Source of the DNA: Oscillospiraceae bacterium
GTDB lineage: Bacteria > Bacillota > Clostridia > Oscillospirales > Ruminococcaceae
DNA: 64,000 nucleotides
Assembly (NCBI GenBank): GCA_017435565.1
Contig: JAFSEU010000002.1
Coordinates: 53,832 to 117,831, forward strand
Reading direction: 5' to 3'
Shown here: in pieces, positions 53,794-62,854 of the stretch
Layout: the number at the start of each line of letters is the position of its first letter
Numbering within the stretch: the stretch's first letter is position 1
The notes under the pieces: model-generated
Database searches by the model: none
What the model saw: the letters and a program-made list of their open reading frames with translations, nothing else
Told to the model about the DNA's origin: nothing
Position numbers and translations under genes: made by a program

Positions 53794-54948
53794 TTATAGT
53801 CTTTTTAATACTTCAATACACATTCTTCCGTTGTGATACGGGCACTTCCAAGGTCCGACCATATCAAAATCGCCAAAAGGTACATCTTCAAAACTGACAT
53901 CGGGGAACCATTCGCCGCATCTTTGATCAACAACATATTTTTCTATATACTCAAGAGTCGCCTGTGCAGCGTTAAGGAATTTTTCATCACCACCTGACTG
54001 ATATGCGTTCAAAAACCCGACAACAGTTTCTGCCTGAACCCACCAAACACGCTTTTTGGAAATCTCTGCACCGTCACGCTCATTGTTAAGCGCACCGTTT
54101 TCAAAAGCAACATCAAGTATATTATTCGCAATTGCAAGGTCAATTTTCTTGAATTTTTCTGTATATTCATCCTCGCACAGTACCTCACAGGCTCTGTCGA
54201 TAAGCCAGCTTGCTTCAATATCGTGACCGTAGGAATGAATATTGCCGAGAACGTTCATATCATCATCAAAAAAGACTCTGAGTGCATTTGACTTTTCATC
54301 AAACACATATTTTTCAACAATATCCAGCAGATTTTTAAGGCTCTTTCTTACGCGCAAATCACCTGTTGAACGAAGAAGCTCTGTATACGCTTCGATGAGG
54401 TGAAGAATGCTGTTCATCGTTTTTTTTGCGTCAATGCCGTTTTCTGAAAGTGCATCATTATCAGCCCTTTTCCATTCACGTGTGAATGCTTCTTCATAAA
54501 GCCCATTTTTGAAAGTTTTTTCTTCAATTGTATCATAAAGCTGCATTGCAATTGAAATTGCTTCATCACTTTCAAGCGCCTGATAATATACGCTTAATGC
54601 ATATATGGCAAAAGCCTGATTATATGTGTGTTTCATAGTGTCAAGTGGATTGCCGTTACAGTCCATCATCCAGTAAACTCCACCGTATTCACTATCAATA
54701 CAGCAATTCTTCAGAAAATCAAAAGCATGATTGGCATAAACTTTAAGCGATTCATCTTTTGTTGTAATATAGCTTGCTGAATAAAACCAAAGTATTCTGG
54801 AATTAAGTATAACGCCTTTCTCAGCGTCCTTGAAAAGCTCAAGCTGTTGATCCATTCTGCCGTAAAATCCGCCACGTTCATCAAGAAGCGAATTCCAGAA
54901 CGGAATTATCTGGCGGGTAAGCATATTTTTACATTTTTCTTTCATCAT
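53794..54948 (-). CDS. ce: Cellobiose 2-epimerase (AGE family)
   Basis: This cytoplasmic (alpha/alpha)6-barrel enzyme converts cellobiose to 4-O-glucosyl-mannose for mannan or cellulose use. The 384-residue protein is very like the Ruminococcus albus enzyme as I remember it: GVILNSRILWFYSA, YGGVYWMMDCNGNP, DTMKHTYNQAFAIYALS, HSYGHDIEASWL with catalytic His, RVWWVQAETVVGFLNAYQ, and VGPWKCPYHNGRMCIEV with the second catalytic His. N-acylglucosamine 2-epimerase is the less likely alternative. The start (54948) follows GGAGATG. It lies just after secA with no separate promoter seen. Confidence 0.88.
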   Translation of the reverse strand: MMKEKCKNMLTRQIIPFWNSLLDERGGFYGRMDQQLELFKDAEKGVILNSRILWFYSASYITTKDESLKVYANHAFDFLKNCCIDSEYGGVYWMMDCNGNPLDTMKHTYNQAFAIYALSVYYQALESDEAISIAMQLYDTIEEKTFKNGLYEEAFTREWKRADNDALSENGIDAKKTMNSILHLIEAYTELLRSTGDLRVRKSLKNLLDIVEKYVFDEKSNALRVFFDDDMNVLGNIHSYGHDIEASWLIDRACEVLCEDEYTEKFKKIDLAIANNILDVAFENGALNNERDGAEISKKRVWWVQAETVVGFLNAYQSGGDEKFLNAAQATLEYIEKYVVDQRCGEWFPDVSFEDVPFGDFDMVGPWKCPYHNGRMCIEVLKRL

Positions 54949-54966
54949 AACACATCTCCATATGGA

Positions 54967-55001
54967 AAGATACCGCAAGGCATCTCCTTTTGCGGTATCT
55001 T
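54967..55001 (-). terminator. Hairpin between secA and the 2-epimerase gene
   Basis: A perfect 12-bp stem (54967-54978 with 54990-55001) lies 11 bases past the secA stop. The minus strand then has only TCTTTCC, so it may be a partial terminator that lets some transcription into the epimerase gene. Confidence 0.6.
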
Positions 55002-55012
55002 AAAACTTATAT

Positions 55013-58000
55013 TTATTCCTGCATTCCGCAGCATTTCTTATATTTTTTGCCGCTTCCGCAGGGACACGGATCGTTGGGCTGAGGCTTGCGCTTAGCCTTT
55101 TGAGTTCCGAGCGAGCCGTCAGAAGAACCTGCGTTAGGCTCGGTAGGTTTGAGAACCTGTTCACGCTGAACTTCTTCTTTGCGCTTGATCTGGGCAAGGA
55201 AGAGATTACGAACGGTTTCTTCACGGATAGAATCGATCATTGCATCGAACATATCCATACCTTCATAACGATATTCAACAACAGGATTGTGCTGTCCGTA
55301 AGAGCGCAGTCCGATACCTCTTTTCAGCTCATCCATATCATCAATATGGTTCATCCACTTCTGATCAACAACCTTGAGGAGAACAACTCTCTCAAACTCT
55401 CTGAAGTCGATGAAATCAAGCTCTTTTTCACGCTGTTCGTATTTTGTCAAAGCTCTTTCTGTAAGCTCTTCTATAATTGATTCCTTAGTAACGGATTCAA
55501 GCTCTTCATCGGTATATTCAAAATCATCAACATAGGTAAACAGACCGAAGAAATGGTTACGCAAGCCTGCAAAGTTCCATTCTTCCTTATTGGCATTGTC
55601 AAGAAGGAAGCTGCCTACCGTACCGGAAACGAGATCCTTTATCATAGTGAGGATATAATCGTGAATATCCTCGCCCGAAAGCACCTTAGCACGCTGTGAA
55701 TAGATAATTTCACGCTGTGTGCTCATTACATCGTCGTAGTTGAGAACGTTCTTTCTTATGCTGAAGTTCTTGCCTTCAACTCGCTTCTGAGCAGAAGCGA
55801 TAATCTTAGAGAGCATCTTGCTCTCAATCGGCATATCCTCATCTTCACCTGCAAAGGTCTTCATTACCTTTTCAAGACGGTCGCCGGCAAAAATACGCAT
55901 AAGGTCATCTTCTGTCGAAAGGAAGAACTTGCTCTCACCTTCATCGCCCTGACGTCCCGAACGACCTCTGAGCTGGTTATCAATACGTCTTGATTCATGA
56001 CGCTCGGTACCGAGGATATAAAGACCGCCTGCTTCTCTTACGGCAACAGCCTTTTCCTTTACCTCTGCGCTATATTTGTCATAAAGCTCTCTGTATACTT
56101 TGCGAGCCTCGATAATCTCCTGATTATCAGTATCGGCATAGCCGACAGCCTCATTGATGATTTCATCGGGAATTTCCATTTTTCTCATCTTAGCTTTTGC
56201 AAGGAACTCAGCATTACCGCCGAGGATAATATCGGTACCACGACCTGCCATATTGGTAGCAATGGTTACAGCACCAAGCTTACCTGCCTGAGCAACAATC
56301 TCAGCTTCCTTTGCGTGCTGCTTTGCATTCAAAACCTCATGCTTGATACCCTTGCGGGAAAGCATTTTTGAAAGAAGCTCTGACTTTTCAATAGAAATTG
56401 TACCGACAAGAACAGGCTGTCCCTTTTTATTACATTCAATAATCTGGTCAATTACTGCATTGAATTTTCCCTTTTCGGTTCTGTAAACAACGTCGGGATG
56501 GTCAATTCTCGCAACAGGTCTGTTAGTGGGAACTGCGATAACATCAAGCTTATAGATTTCTTTGAATTCATCTTCTTCGGTCATAGCAGTACCGGTCATA
56601 CCTGAAAGCTTTGGATAAAGGCGGAAATAGTTCTGGAAGGTAATTGTTGCAAGAGTCTTTGATTCGTGCGCAACCTCAACGCCTTCTTTGGCTTCAATTG
56701 CCTGGTGAAGTCCGTCGTTGAAACGTCTTCCAAGCATAAGACGGCCTGTGAATTCATCGACAATTACAACCTCGCCGTCCTTTACGACATAATCGATATC
56801 AACGTGCATAATACCGTGTGCCTTGAGCGACTGGTTTATGTGATGAAGCAAGGTAAGATTTTCGGCAGCCATAAGGTTGTCTACGCCGAAATATCTTTCT
56901 GCCTTTTTAACACCCTGCTGTGTAATCGTTGCGGTTTTTGCCTTTTCGTCAACGATGTAGTCGCAACGTTCCTTATGTCTCAGGAAATACTGACAGCCCT
57001 TTTTGAATTCAAGGGTTTCAAGACCACATTCAACATTTGCCTTTGAAAGATTTTTTGTAACACTGCGCATTTCATTACCCTTGTCATCGGTAATGCTTGT
57101 AATTCTGAAAGAATGAAGAATCTCACTGCGGTTATTTTCATCAAAAGTAATAAGGTCTACCTCATCACCCTTGGAGAAGACATTTTTCTGATAAACGCCA
57201 AGCTTGCCGTTTTCAAAGGACTGAACCTGAGCAACATAGTCAATTTCGTCCTGATTTGCCTTTTCGTCCATTTCAACAAGAGTTTTAGCAGAAAGTGTCC
57301 TTACAAATACGTCAACCTTTCCGTAAAGGTCAGTTGCCTTGTCACCCCTGCCCGAAATAATAAGAGGAGTACGGGCCTCGTCGATAAGAATTGAGTCAAC
57401 CTCGTCAACAATAGCAAAATTAGGCTCGCGCTGAACCATATTCTTCTTGTAGATAACCATATTATCACGAAGATAGTCAAATCCGAATTCGTTGTTAGTA
57501 CCATATGTGATATCACAGTTATAAGCAACACGACGCTCATCATTTGTGAGGCCATGAAGAATACAGCCGATGGATAGACCTAAAAATCTATAAACCTTAC
57601 CCATTTCCTCGGACTGGAATTTTGCAAGGTAATCATTTACCGTTACAACGTGAACGCCCTTACCCGAAAGTGCGTTTACATAAGAAGCAAGACAGGCAAC
57701 GAGAGTTTTACCTTCACCTGTTTTCATTTCAGCAATTCGTCCCTGATGAAGAACGATTGCACCGAGAATCTGCACAGGATATGCTCTTTTTCCGAGAACA
57801 CGATCGGCAGCTTCACGACAGGTAGCAAGCGCTTCAGGCATAATCGAATCAAGTGTTTCGCCCTCAGCAAGCCTTTCTCTGAATTCTTTGGTTTTTGCTT
57901 TAAGTTCATAATCGCTGAGTTCTTTATATTCGTCCTCAAGCATAAGAACACGCTGTTGAATAGGCTCAATACGAGCGAGCTCTTTTTCACTGTATGAACC

Positions 58001-58024
58001 GAAAATCTTTTCAAGAAGTCCCAT
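55013..58024 (-). CDS. secA: Preprotein translocase ATPase SecA
   Basis: SecA drives preproteins through SecYEG. The 1003-residue protein has Walker A MKTGEGKT at 100-107, Walker [15 protein letters not shown] near 207-219, helicase motif [11 protein letters not shown], and a C-terminal SEC-C zinc motif ([13 protein letters not shown]). It is about 160 residues longer than the Bacillus protein. Most of the excess is an insertion near residues 245-352 between [11 protein letters not shown] and [13 protein letters not shown], at the start of the preprotein crosslinking region. The upstream promoter is nearly consensus and the leader is about 70 bases. Confidence 0.96.
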   Translation of the reverse strand: MGLLEKIFGSYSEKELARIEPIQQRVLMLEDEYKELSDYELKAKTKEFRERLAEGETLDSIMPEALATCREAADRVLGKRAYPVQILGAIVLHQGRIAEMKTGEGKTLVACLASYVNALSGKGVHVVTVNDYLAKFQSEEMGKVYRFLGLSIGCILHGLTNDERRVAYNCDITYGTNNEFGFDYLRDNMVIYKKNMVQREPNFAIVDEVDSILIDEARTPLIISGRGDKATDLYGKVDVFVRTLSAKTLVEMDEKANQDEIDYVAQVQSFENGKLGVYQKNVFSKGDEVDLITFDENNRSEILHSFRITSITDDKGNEMRSVTKNLSKANVECGLETLEFKKGCQYFLRHKERCDYIVDEKAKTATITQQGVKKAERYFGVDNLMAAENLTLLHHINQSLKAHGIMHVDIDYVVKDGEVVIVDEFTGRLMLGRRFNDGLHQAIEAKEGVEVAHESKTLATITFQNYFRLYPKLSGMTGTAMTEEDEFKEIYKLDVIAVPTNRPVARIDHPDVVYRTEKGKFNAVIDQIIECNKKGQPVLVGTISIEKSELLSKMLSRKGIKHEVLNAKQHAKEAEIVAQAGKLGAVTIATNMAGRGTDIILGGNAEFLAKAKMRKMEIPDEIINEAVGYADTDNQEIIEARKVYRELYDKYSAEVKEKAVAVREAGGLYILGTERHESRRIDNQLRGRSGRQGDEGESKFFLSTEDDLMRIFAGDRLEKVMKTFAGEDEDMPIESKMLSKIIASAQKRVEGKNFSIRKNVLNYDDVMSTQREIIYSQRAKVLSGEDIHDYILTMIKDLVSGTVGSFLLDNANKEEWNFAGLRNHFFGLFTYVDDFEYTDEELESVTKESIIEELTERALTKYEQREKELDFIDFREFERVVLLKVVDQKWMNHIDDMDELKRGIGLRSYGQHNPVVEYRYEGMDMFDAMIDSIREETVRNLFLAQIKRKEEVQREQVLKPTEPNAGSSDGSLGTQKAKRKPQPNDPCPCGSGKKYKKCCGMQE

Positions 58025-58095
58025 TATGTTATTTCACTGTGCTGATTATAATAACAGACGCAGTTCTCCTTTCGATATATGTCATATACCATACT

Positions 58096-58124
58096 ATTAT
58101 ATCTTATCGCAAAAGATTTGTCAA
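58096..58124 (-). promoter_or_regulatory. Consensus promoter for secA
   Basis: A perfect TTGACA (58119-58124) and a perfect TATAAT (58096-58101), spacer 17, on the minus strand. An AAAGGAG sits in the leader about 40 bases before the secA ATG, too far to be its ribosome binding site. Confidence 0.9.
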
Positions 58125-58171
58125 CATTAAATTACGCTGATTCCGATATTTATTATAAGCTGAAAATACTC

Positions 58172-58200
58172 TTGAGAAAAATCAGAGTTCGTGATATAAT
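58172..58200 (+). promoter_or_regulatory. Promoter for the DUF3592 gene
   Basis: TTGAGA (58172-58177) and TATAAT (58195-58200), spacer 17, on the plus strand, about 35 bases before the ATG. It is back to back with the secA promoter. Confidence 0.75.
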
Positions 58201-58234
58201 ACATAAAAAGTAAGATCAAAAGGAAGGGAAACAT

Positions 58235-58768
58235 ATGGCAGCAAATACCATTGCGTGTATATCTATTGCAGGCGCAGGGCTTTTAACAGCAATAATTTCT
58301 TTTATATTCTTCATATCAGTGCGCAAAAGAAAAAAATTGTGCAGTGCACAAACTACGGGAACAGTCATCGATTACAATATAAAATACAGAACCAACAGTG
58401 CCGGCCCGACAATTACTCCGATTGTTGAATTTACTGCAAACGGAAAATCATATAAAGCCCGAAGGCATTACAAATATTCAGCTGTTTCATCAAATTCTGC
58501 AAATCCGAAGAATAAACATAACGAACTATATATTTCCGAAAACGACGTGTTTCACCTTAAATTATACGGTAAAACTCATGATTTAAAAGCGCTGGCCGAA
58601 AAGCAATGGCCTTTGGGTACTTCGATGACCGTAATTTACAACCCGCAAAAGCCTGAGCAGGCATATGCGGAAAAATTTGTTTCTAAATGTACCATAGCCG
58701 GTACTGTTCTTTTATGCTGTGGAATCGGAATGATTATTATTGCCGGTCTGGCATATATTATATTCTGA
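58235..58768 (+). CDS. DUF3592-type membrane protein
   Basis: The 177-residue protein has two transmembrane helices (about 8-28 and 155-176) around a beta-rich middle with TTGTVIDYNIKYRT, TPIVEFTANGKSYKA and SMTVIYNPQKPEQAY, the pattern of DUF3592. The function of this family is unknown. An AAGGAAGG ribosome binding site precedes the ATG. It has its own promoter and shares a bidirectional terminator with sigG. Confidence 0.8.
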   Translation: MAANTIACISIAGAGLLTAIISFIFFISVRKRKKLCSAQTTGTVIDYNIKYRTNSAGPTITPIVEFTANGKSYKARRHYKYSAVSSNSANPKNKHNELYISENDVFHLKLYGKTHDLKALAEKQWPLGTSMTVIYNPQKPEQAYAEKFVSKCTIAGTVLLCCGIGMIIIAGLAYIIF

Positions 58769-58776
58769 CACAAATC

Positions 58777-58821
58777 AACCTGAGAAGTATTTAATAATCT
58801 TCAATCTTCTCAGGTTTTATA
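58777..58821. terminator. Bidirectional terminator between DUF3592 and sigG
   Basis: An 11-bp perfect stem AACCTGAGAAG/CTTCTCAGGTT (58777-58787 with 58806-58816) has an 18-base loop and serves the convergent genes on either side. T-rich sequence follows on the plus strand. Confidence 0.75.
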
Positions 58822-58832
58822 TTCTTATCAGT

Positions 58833-59606
58833 TCACATACTACCCTTGATTCTATTGAGTGCACCTTTTTCAAGCCTTGAAACCTGCGCCTGCGATATGC
58901 CGATTTCATCGGCAACCTCGACCTGTGTTTTTCCGCGAAAGAATCGCAGATAAAGAATATTTTTTTCTCTGTCACCGAGCTTTTTTATTGCATCACGCAG
59001 CGAAAGCTCATCCATCCACGAATCAACATCATTTTTATCACCAATCTGGTCAAGTACATACAGCGTATCTCCCGAATCGGAATACACAGGCTCGTAAAGA
59101 GAAACAGGGTCTGAAATACTTTCAAGAGCAAGCACAACATCACTCTTTTTGGCATCAATTTCTTTGGCAATCTGCTCGATTGTCGGCTCCTTCTGATTTT
59201 CGATAGTAAGTCTTTCCTTCGCTTGCATCGCTTTATATGCCATATCGCGCAGGCTTCTTGAAACCTTTATGTGATTATAATCTCTTAAATATCGACGCAG
59301 CTCGCCGCTTATCATCGGTACACAATACGTTGAAAAACGAACTTCCTTAGTCAAATCAAAATTGTTGATAGCTTTTATAAGCCCGACAACTCCAATCTGA
59401 AACAGATCATCAACATCTTCTCCCCTGCCTGTATATTTCTGTATTACTGACAGCACCAGCCGAAGATTCCCCGTAATAAGCGCATCCTTGGCTTCCTTTG
59501 AGCCAGTCTGCTTGAATTCACGCAGAAGCCGCATTTTTTCTTCTTCCTTGAGCACCTTGAGCTTTGAAGTGTTAATCCCCGAAATCACAACCTTGTTATA
59601 TGCCAT
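58833..59606 (-). CDS. sigG: Sporulation sigma factor sigma G
   Basis: Sigma G drives late forespore gene expression. The 257-residue protein aligns to Bacillus SigG along its length: NKVVISGINTSKLKVL, NLRLVLSVIQKYTGRGE, DDLFQIGVVGLIKAINNFD (region 2), YLRDYNHIKVSRSLRD, DPVSLYEPVYSDSGD and EIGISQAQVSRLEKGALNRI (region 4). Region 1.1 is absent, as in all sporulation sigmas. SigF is the nearest alternative, but the N-terminus and EPVYSDSGD favour SigG. No spoIIG genes are beside it. The GAAAGGAT ribosome binding site is fair. Confidence 0.93.
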   Translation of the reverse strand: MAYNKVVISGINTSKLKVLKEEEKMRLLREFKQTGSKEAKDALITGNLRLVLSVIQKYTGRGEDVDDLFQIGVVGLIKAINNFDLTKEVRFSTYCVPMISGELRRYLRDYNHIKVSRSLRDMAYKAMQAKERLTIENQKEPTIEQIAKEIDAKKSDVVLALESISDPVSLYEPVYSDSGDTLYVLDQIGDKNDVDSWMDELSLRDAIKKLGDREKNILYLRFFRGKTQVEVADEIGISQAQVSRLEKGALNRIKGSM

Positions 59607-59751
59607 AACGTCAATATCCTTTCAGATATAAATTAAAATTCCATCACTGAAAGTATTGACTTTTAATATCAATATAATTCAACCACTTGGATTTATCAGG
59701 GGATTTTTTTGAGTTGTTAACATAAAACGATGATGAGGATGATGAGTAATA

Positions 59752-59793
59752 ATAAAACTGACCGAAAGGCACTAAACCTTTCGGTCGATTTTT
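59752..59793. terminator. Terminator after the HD-GYP receptor gene
   Basis: A 10-bp perfect stem GACCGAAAGG/CCTTTCGGTC (59760-59769 with 59777-59786) has a 7-base loop. The plus side has seven T; the minus side, which serves the receptor gene, reads AGTTTTATT. Confidence 0.8.
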
Positions 59794-62706
59794 TTATTCT
59801 GAAACATATCCTGACTCAACCATCTTTATCACAACAGAAGCAATTTCAGGGTCAAACTGCGTCCCCGAACCAACTCTGAATTCATTGAGAATGCGTTCTC
59901 TTGTCAGCTTCGGTCTGTAAGGCTTTTCAGTCATCATAGCATCAAGCGATTCGCTCGCAAAAATGATTCTTGCAGAAAGCGGAATCTCGTCGCCTTTAAG
60001 TCCCTTGGAATAACCAACTCCGTCATAGCGTTCATGATGATATAAAACAGCATCGGCAAGCTCGCGTAATGCATCGTGCTCGTTGATGATTGAAAATCCA
60101 ATTTCAACGTGATGCTGCATAGCCTTGAGTTCTTCCGGTGAAAGCTTGTGAGGCTTTTTCAAAATTTCGTCGGAAACACCGATATTACCGATATCGTGAA
60201 GCAATGCCGCAAGATAAAGACTTTCTTTAAAATTATCATCACATCTGAGGCGCTTTGCAATTTCAAGTGCGCATTCTGCAACACGCTTTGAATGCCCGGC
60301 AGAAACATTCGATCTCGAATCTATCGTCTGAGATACAGCCATTATTGACTGCAAAGAAAGATTTGCTCTGACAGACTGCAGCGCTTCTTCATTCCCGAGC
60401 TTTTCAGCAATGAAAAACATACTTACAAGGAAAGATATGATAGCTGCAGCAAGCACAAGAATAATCCAGAAAACAGGCGATTCATACCATATGTTCTGTT
60501 TTGAGATTTTGATTGTGATTACATCGGTATTATTTCCGTCACTGTCAGTACCGTAAATCTTCAGAGTATATTTTCCGCCGTCAAGGTTCGTATATCTGAT
60601 AAGCTCAGATGCAGGCACTGTTCTTTCAGCTTCATCAAAGCCCTCGAGAACATATGTAATCAAACACTCGCCCTTATAGCTCAGCACGGATGCATCAATC
60701 ACAAGAGTATTGTTATGCGAACCGAGCCTGAGCACGCCATCATCAAGCGAAGTTTTTTCGCCGTCACAGTATATCGCATTCACAGAAAGATTCGGCTTAT
60801 TCACGGGCGTGCTTGTTTTTAATGCTATAACGCCGTCAATTGTGCAGACGTAAAGCACTTCTTTAAGAATACACGCCTTTGAGCCAATGGTTGTCGAAGC
60901 ATAAAGCCCTGACGTTCCGCAGACATCTGTAAAATCATCGCCGTTTATCAATCCTTGAGAGTTTGTCCTGTAAACGGTGTCGTCACTAATAAGATAAATC
61001 AGACCATTTACATCGGATATTATATCAATAAACACATCGGGACAAACTTCCTTGAGCGATGAATCCGAAAAGATGTAGAGACCGTTACTTGTTGCAATCA
61101 GAACCTGTGAATCTCCAACGGTGCACATATCAAAAACGCTGCAATCAGCAAGTTCAGAATCAATAGATTTCAGACTGTTACCTTCAACTGTAAAAACACC
61201 ATTCTCGGCGGCAGCAAAAAGCGTTCCCGAATTATCAAATTCAAGCGAATTCACCTTAACATTTGTTTCATATACGGATTTGACAGAATCACCTTCAACA
61301 ATGCAAACGCCGTTTTCGGTCGCAACAGCAACACTTCCCGATTTATCAACACAAAGTGCATATACGCTTTGTCCGCAAAGACCGTTTTCGGAATTCAACA
61401 TACTCCAGCTTCGGTCGGTACCGGCATTATATCTGATAAATCCGTACTTTTCATCAGTACCAATCAGAAGATTTCCGTTTTCTTCAGTAATAAGACAATT
61501 GATTTTAATACCTTTAAGCAAAGTTGTCAGTTCATTTTCAGCAACGGAAGCCACATTAAGCGCGTCATAGACCTCAAGGCCGTCATTTGTGCCGATATAC
61601 AAAAGATTGTTATACACCGCAACACAATTGCAAATCTCAGTGCCAATACCTGCCTGAGCACTGAGATTAACCTGGCGGTTGCCTGAAAGCTGCAGCAAAC
61701 CTTCATCCTGCGAGCACATCCACAAACTCGACTCCATGTCGCAGAAGCCCGAATTGACTCTTCCCGAAAATCTCGAATCAAAGGCATAAACTTTATCATC
61801 TTCAATATACCCAATGCCATTATCAGTACATATCCATACCCTCGACAAATCGTCTTCTACAAAAGAATAGGTGCAGCTGATAAAATCACAATTGATAATT
61901 CCCGAATCGAATGATCCGTCGTCACAAGGGTCAAAATAAATAATTTCACTTGAGGCTGTTCCGACATAAACACGTCCCGAACTGCTTGCATAAACACTAA
62001 CAGGTTTCTGTGTTGAGATAACACCCGAGCCGTCGCTTCCGTCGATATCAACTAGCGCTTTCTGAGAATTTGCAACGAAATATACGGACGAATTATCTGT
62101 CACACACCAGACAAGTCCGTTTGACGCAGCCGATATATCAACAAGACTTTTATCGGCTGAAGTAAGCTCATCGCACAGATTAGTAATTTCAAAGCTTTCC
62201 GAATCAATTACAGCAATACCGTTTCCTGCAGCAACTACTGCATCACCCGAAGCATCACATTCAATTGCGACAATATCCTGCGAAAGATATCCCTTTGTGT
62301 CAAAGAATTGCACCTTGCCGTCAACCAGCCTGAAAAGACCGTTTGCGGCAGTACCTATCCAGAGTGTGCCTTCACCGTCGCACACAAGCGATGTAATGCA
62401 GCATTGGCTGATATCTTCAGATTCAAACATTATTGTTTCAAAGTAGTTTGCGTTATATCTCATGAGACCGCAGTCAGTCGCAAGCCATATGCATCCATCA
62501 TTTGTTTGCGCCGCTGCATTGACTGTGTTTGACAGAATTCCGTCGGAACGGTCAAATTCAGTATGAATATATTCATACTTAGCACGAACGGCAGTAAGCT
62601 CTGAAGCAAGTTCTTCATCTGCGGCAACAGCGCCAAGACAAAGCAGATTTGCAGCAAAGCATAAGCCAAGTGATACAGCCAAAAGCTTTTTGAAGCGTTT
62701 TACCAT
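59794..62706 (-). CDS. Membrane receptor: beta-propeller, Y_Y_Y domain and HD-GYP phosphodiesterase
   Basis: The 970-residue protein has a signal peptide, then a long extracellular region (about 40-650) of repeated propeller blades of the two-component-regulator type (CIWLATDCGLMRYN, GTLWIGTAANGLFRL, VWICTDNGIGYI, LLIGTDEKYGFIRYN). A Y_Y_Y-like domain follows (about 660-735), then one transmembrane helix (about 745-770) and a cytoplasmic HD-GYP domain (about 800-970) with LLHDIGN, HHERYDGVGY and IPLSARII. HD-GYP domains hydrolyse cyclic di-GMP; the P of GYP is Ser here. It probably couples an external, perhaps glycan, signal to second-messenger turnover. Confidence 0.88.
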   Translation of the reverse strand: MVKRFKKLLAVSLGLCFAANLLCLGAVAADEELASELTAVRAKYEYIHTEFDRSDGILSNTVNAAAQTNDGCIWLATDCGLMRYNANYFETIMFESEDISQCCITSLVCDGEGTLWIGTAANGLFRLVDGKVQFFDTKGYLSQDIVAIECDASGDAVVAAGNGIAVIDSESFEITNLCDELTSADKSLVDISAASNGLVWCVTDNSSVYFVANSQKALVDIDGSDGSGVISTQKPVSVYASSSGRVYVGTASSEIIYFDPCDDGSFDSGIINCDFISCTYSFVEDDLSRVWICTDNGIGYIEDDKVYAFDSRFSGRVNSGFCDMESSLWMCSQDEGLLQLSGNRQVNLSAQAGIGTEICNCVAVYNNLLYIGTNDGLEVYDALNVASVAENELTTLLKGIKINCLITEENGNLLIGTDEKYGFIRYNAGTDRSWSMLNSENGLCGQSVYALCVDKSGSVAVATENGVCIVEGDSVKSVYETNVKVNSLEFDNSGTLFAAAENGVFTVEGNSLKSIDSELADCSVFDMCTVGDSQVLIATSNGLYIFSDSSLKEVCPDVFIDIISDVNGLIYLISDDTVYRTNSQGLINGDDFTDVCGTSGLYASTTIGSKACILKEVLYVCTIDGVIALKTSTPVNKPNLSVNAIYCDGEKTSLDDGVLRLGSHNNTLVIDASVLSYKGECLITYVLEGFDEAERTVPASELIRYTNLDGGKYTLKIYGTDSDGNNTDVITIKISKQNIWYESPVFWIILVLAAAIISFLVSMFFIAEKLGNEEALQSVRANLSLQSIMAVSQTIDSRSNVSAGHSKRVAECALEIAKRLRCDDNFKESLYLAALLHDIGNIGVSDEILKKPHKLSPEELKAMQHHVEIGFSIINEHDALRELADAVLYHHERYDGVGYSKGLKGDEIPLSARIIFASESLDAMMTEKPYRPKLTRERILNEFRVGSGTQFDPEIASVVIKMVESGYVSE

Positions 62707-62750
62707 AAAATTTCTGTTTCCTTTCGGATGCGGATTTTACAATAATACTT

Positions 62751-62779
62751 ATATTATATCTTTTCAGAAAATTTGTCAA
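62751..62779 (-). promoter_or_regulatory. Promoter for the HD-GYP receptor gene
   Basis: A perfect TTGACA (62774-62779) is followed by TATAAT at 15-base spacing (62753-62758) or TAATAT at 17-base spacing (62751-62756), minus strand, about 45 bases before the start. Confidence 0.65.
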
Positions 62780-62786
62780 GCCAAGG

Positions 62787-62822
62787 CAAAAGCCGTGGCT
62801 ATGTAAACCACGGCTTTTTTAG
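62787..62822. terminator. Terminator after the carbohydrate-binding protein gene
   Basis: An 11-bp perfect stem AAAAGCCGTGG/CCACGGCTTTT (62788-62798 with 62808-62818) has a 9-base loop. TTTT follows on the minus strand within the stem, and TTTTTT on the plus strand. Confidence 0.75.
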
Positions 62823-62854
62823 AATATTCAATTCAAAACATAAATATGTTTCGA

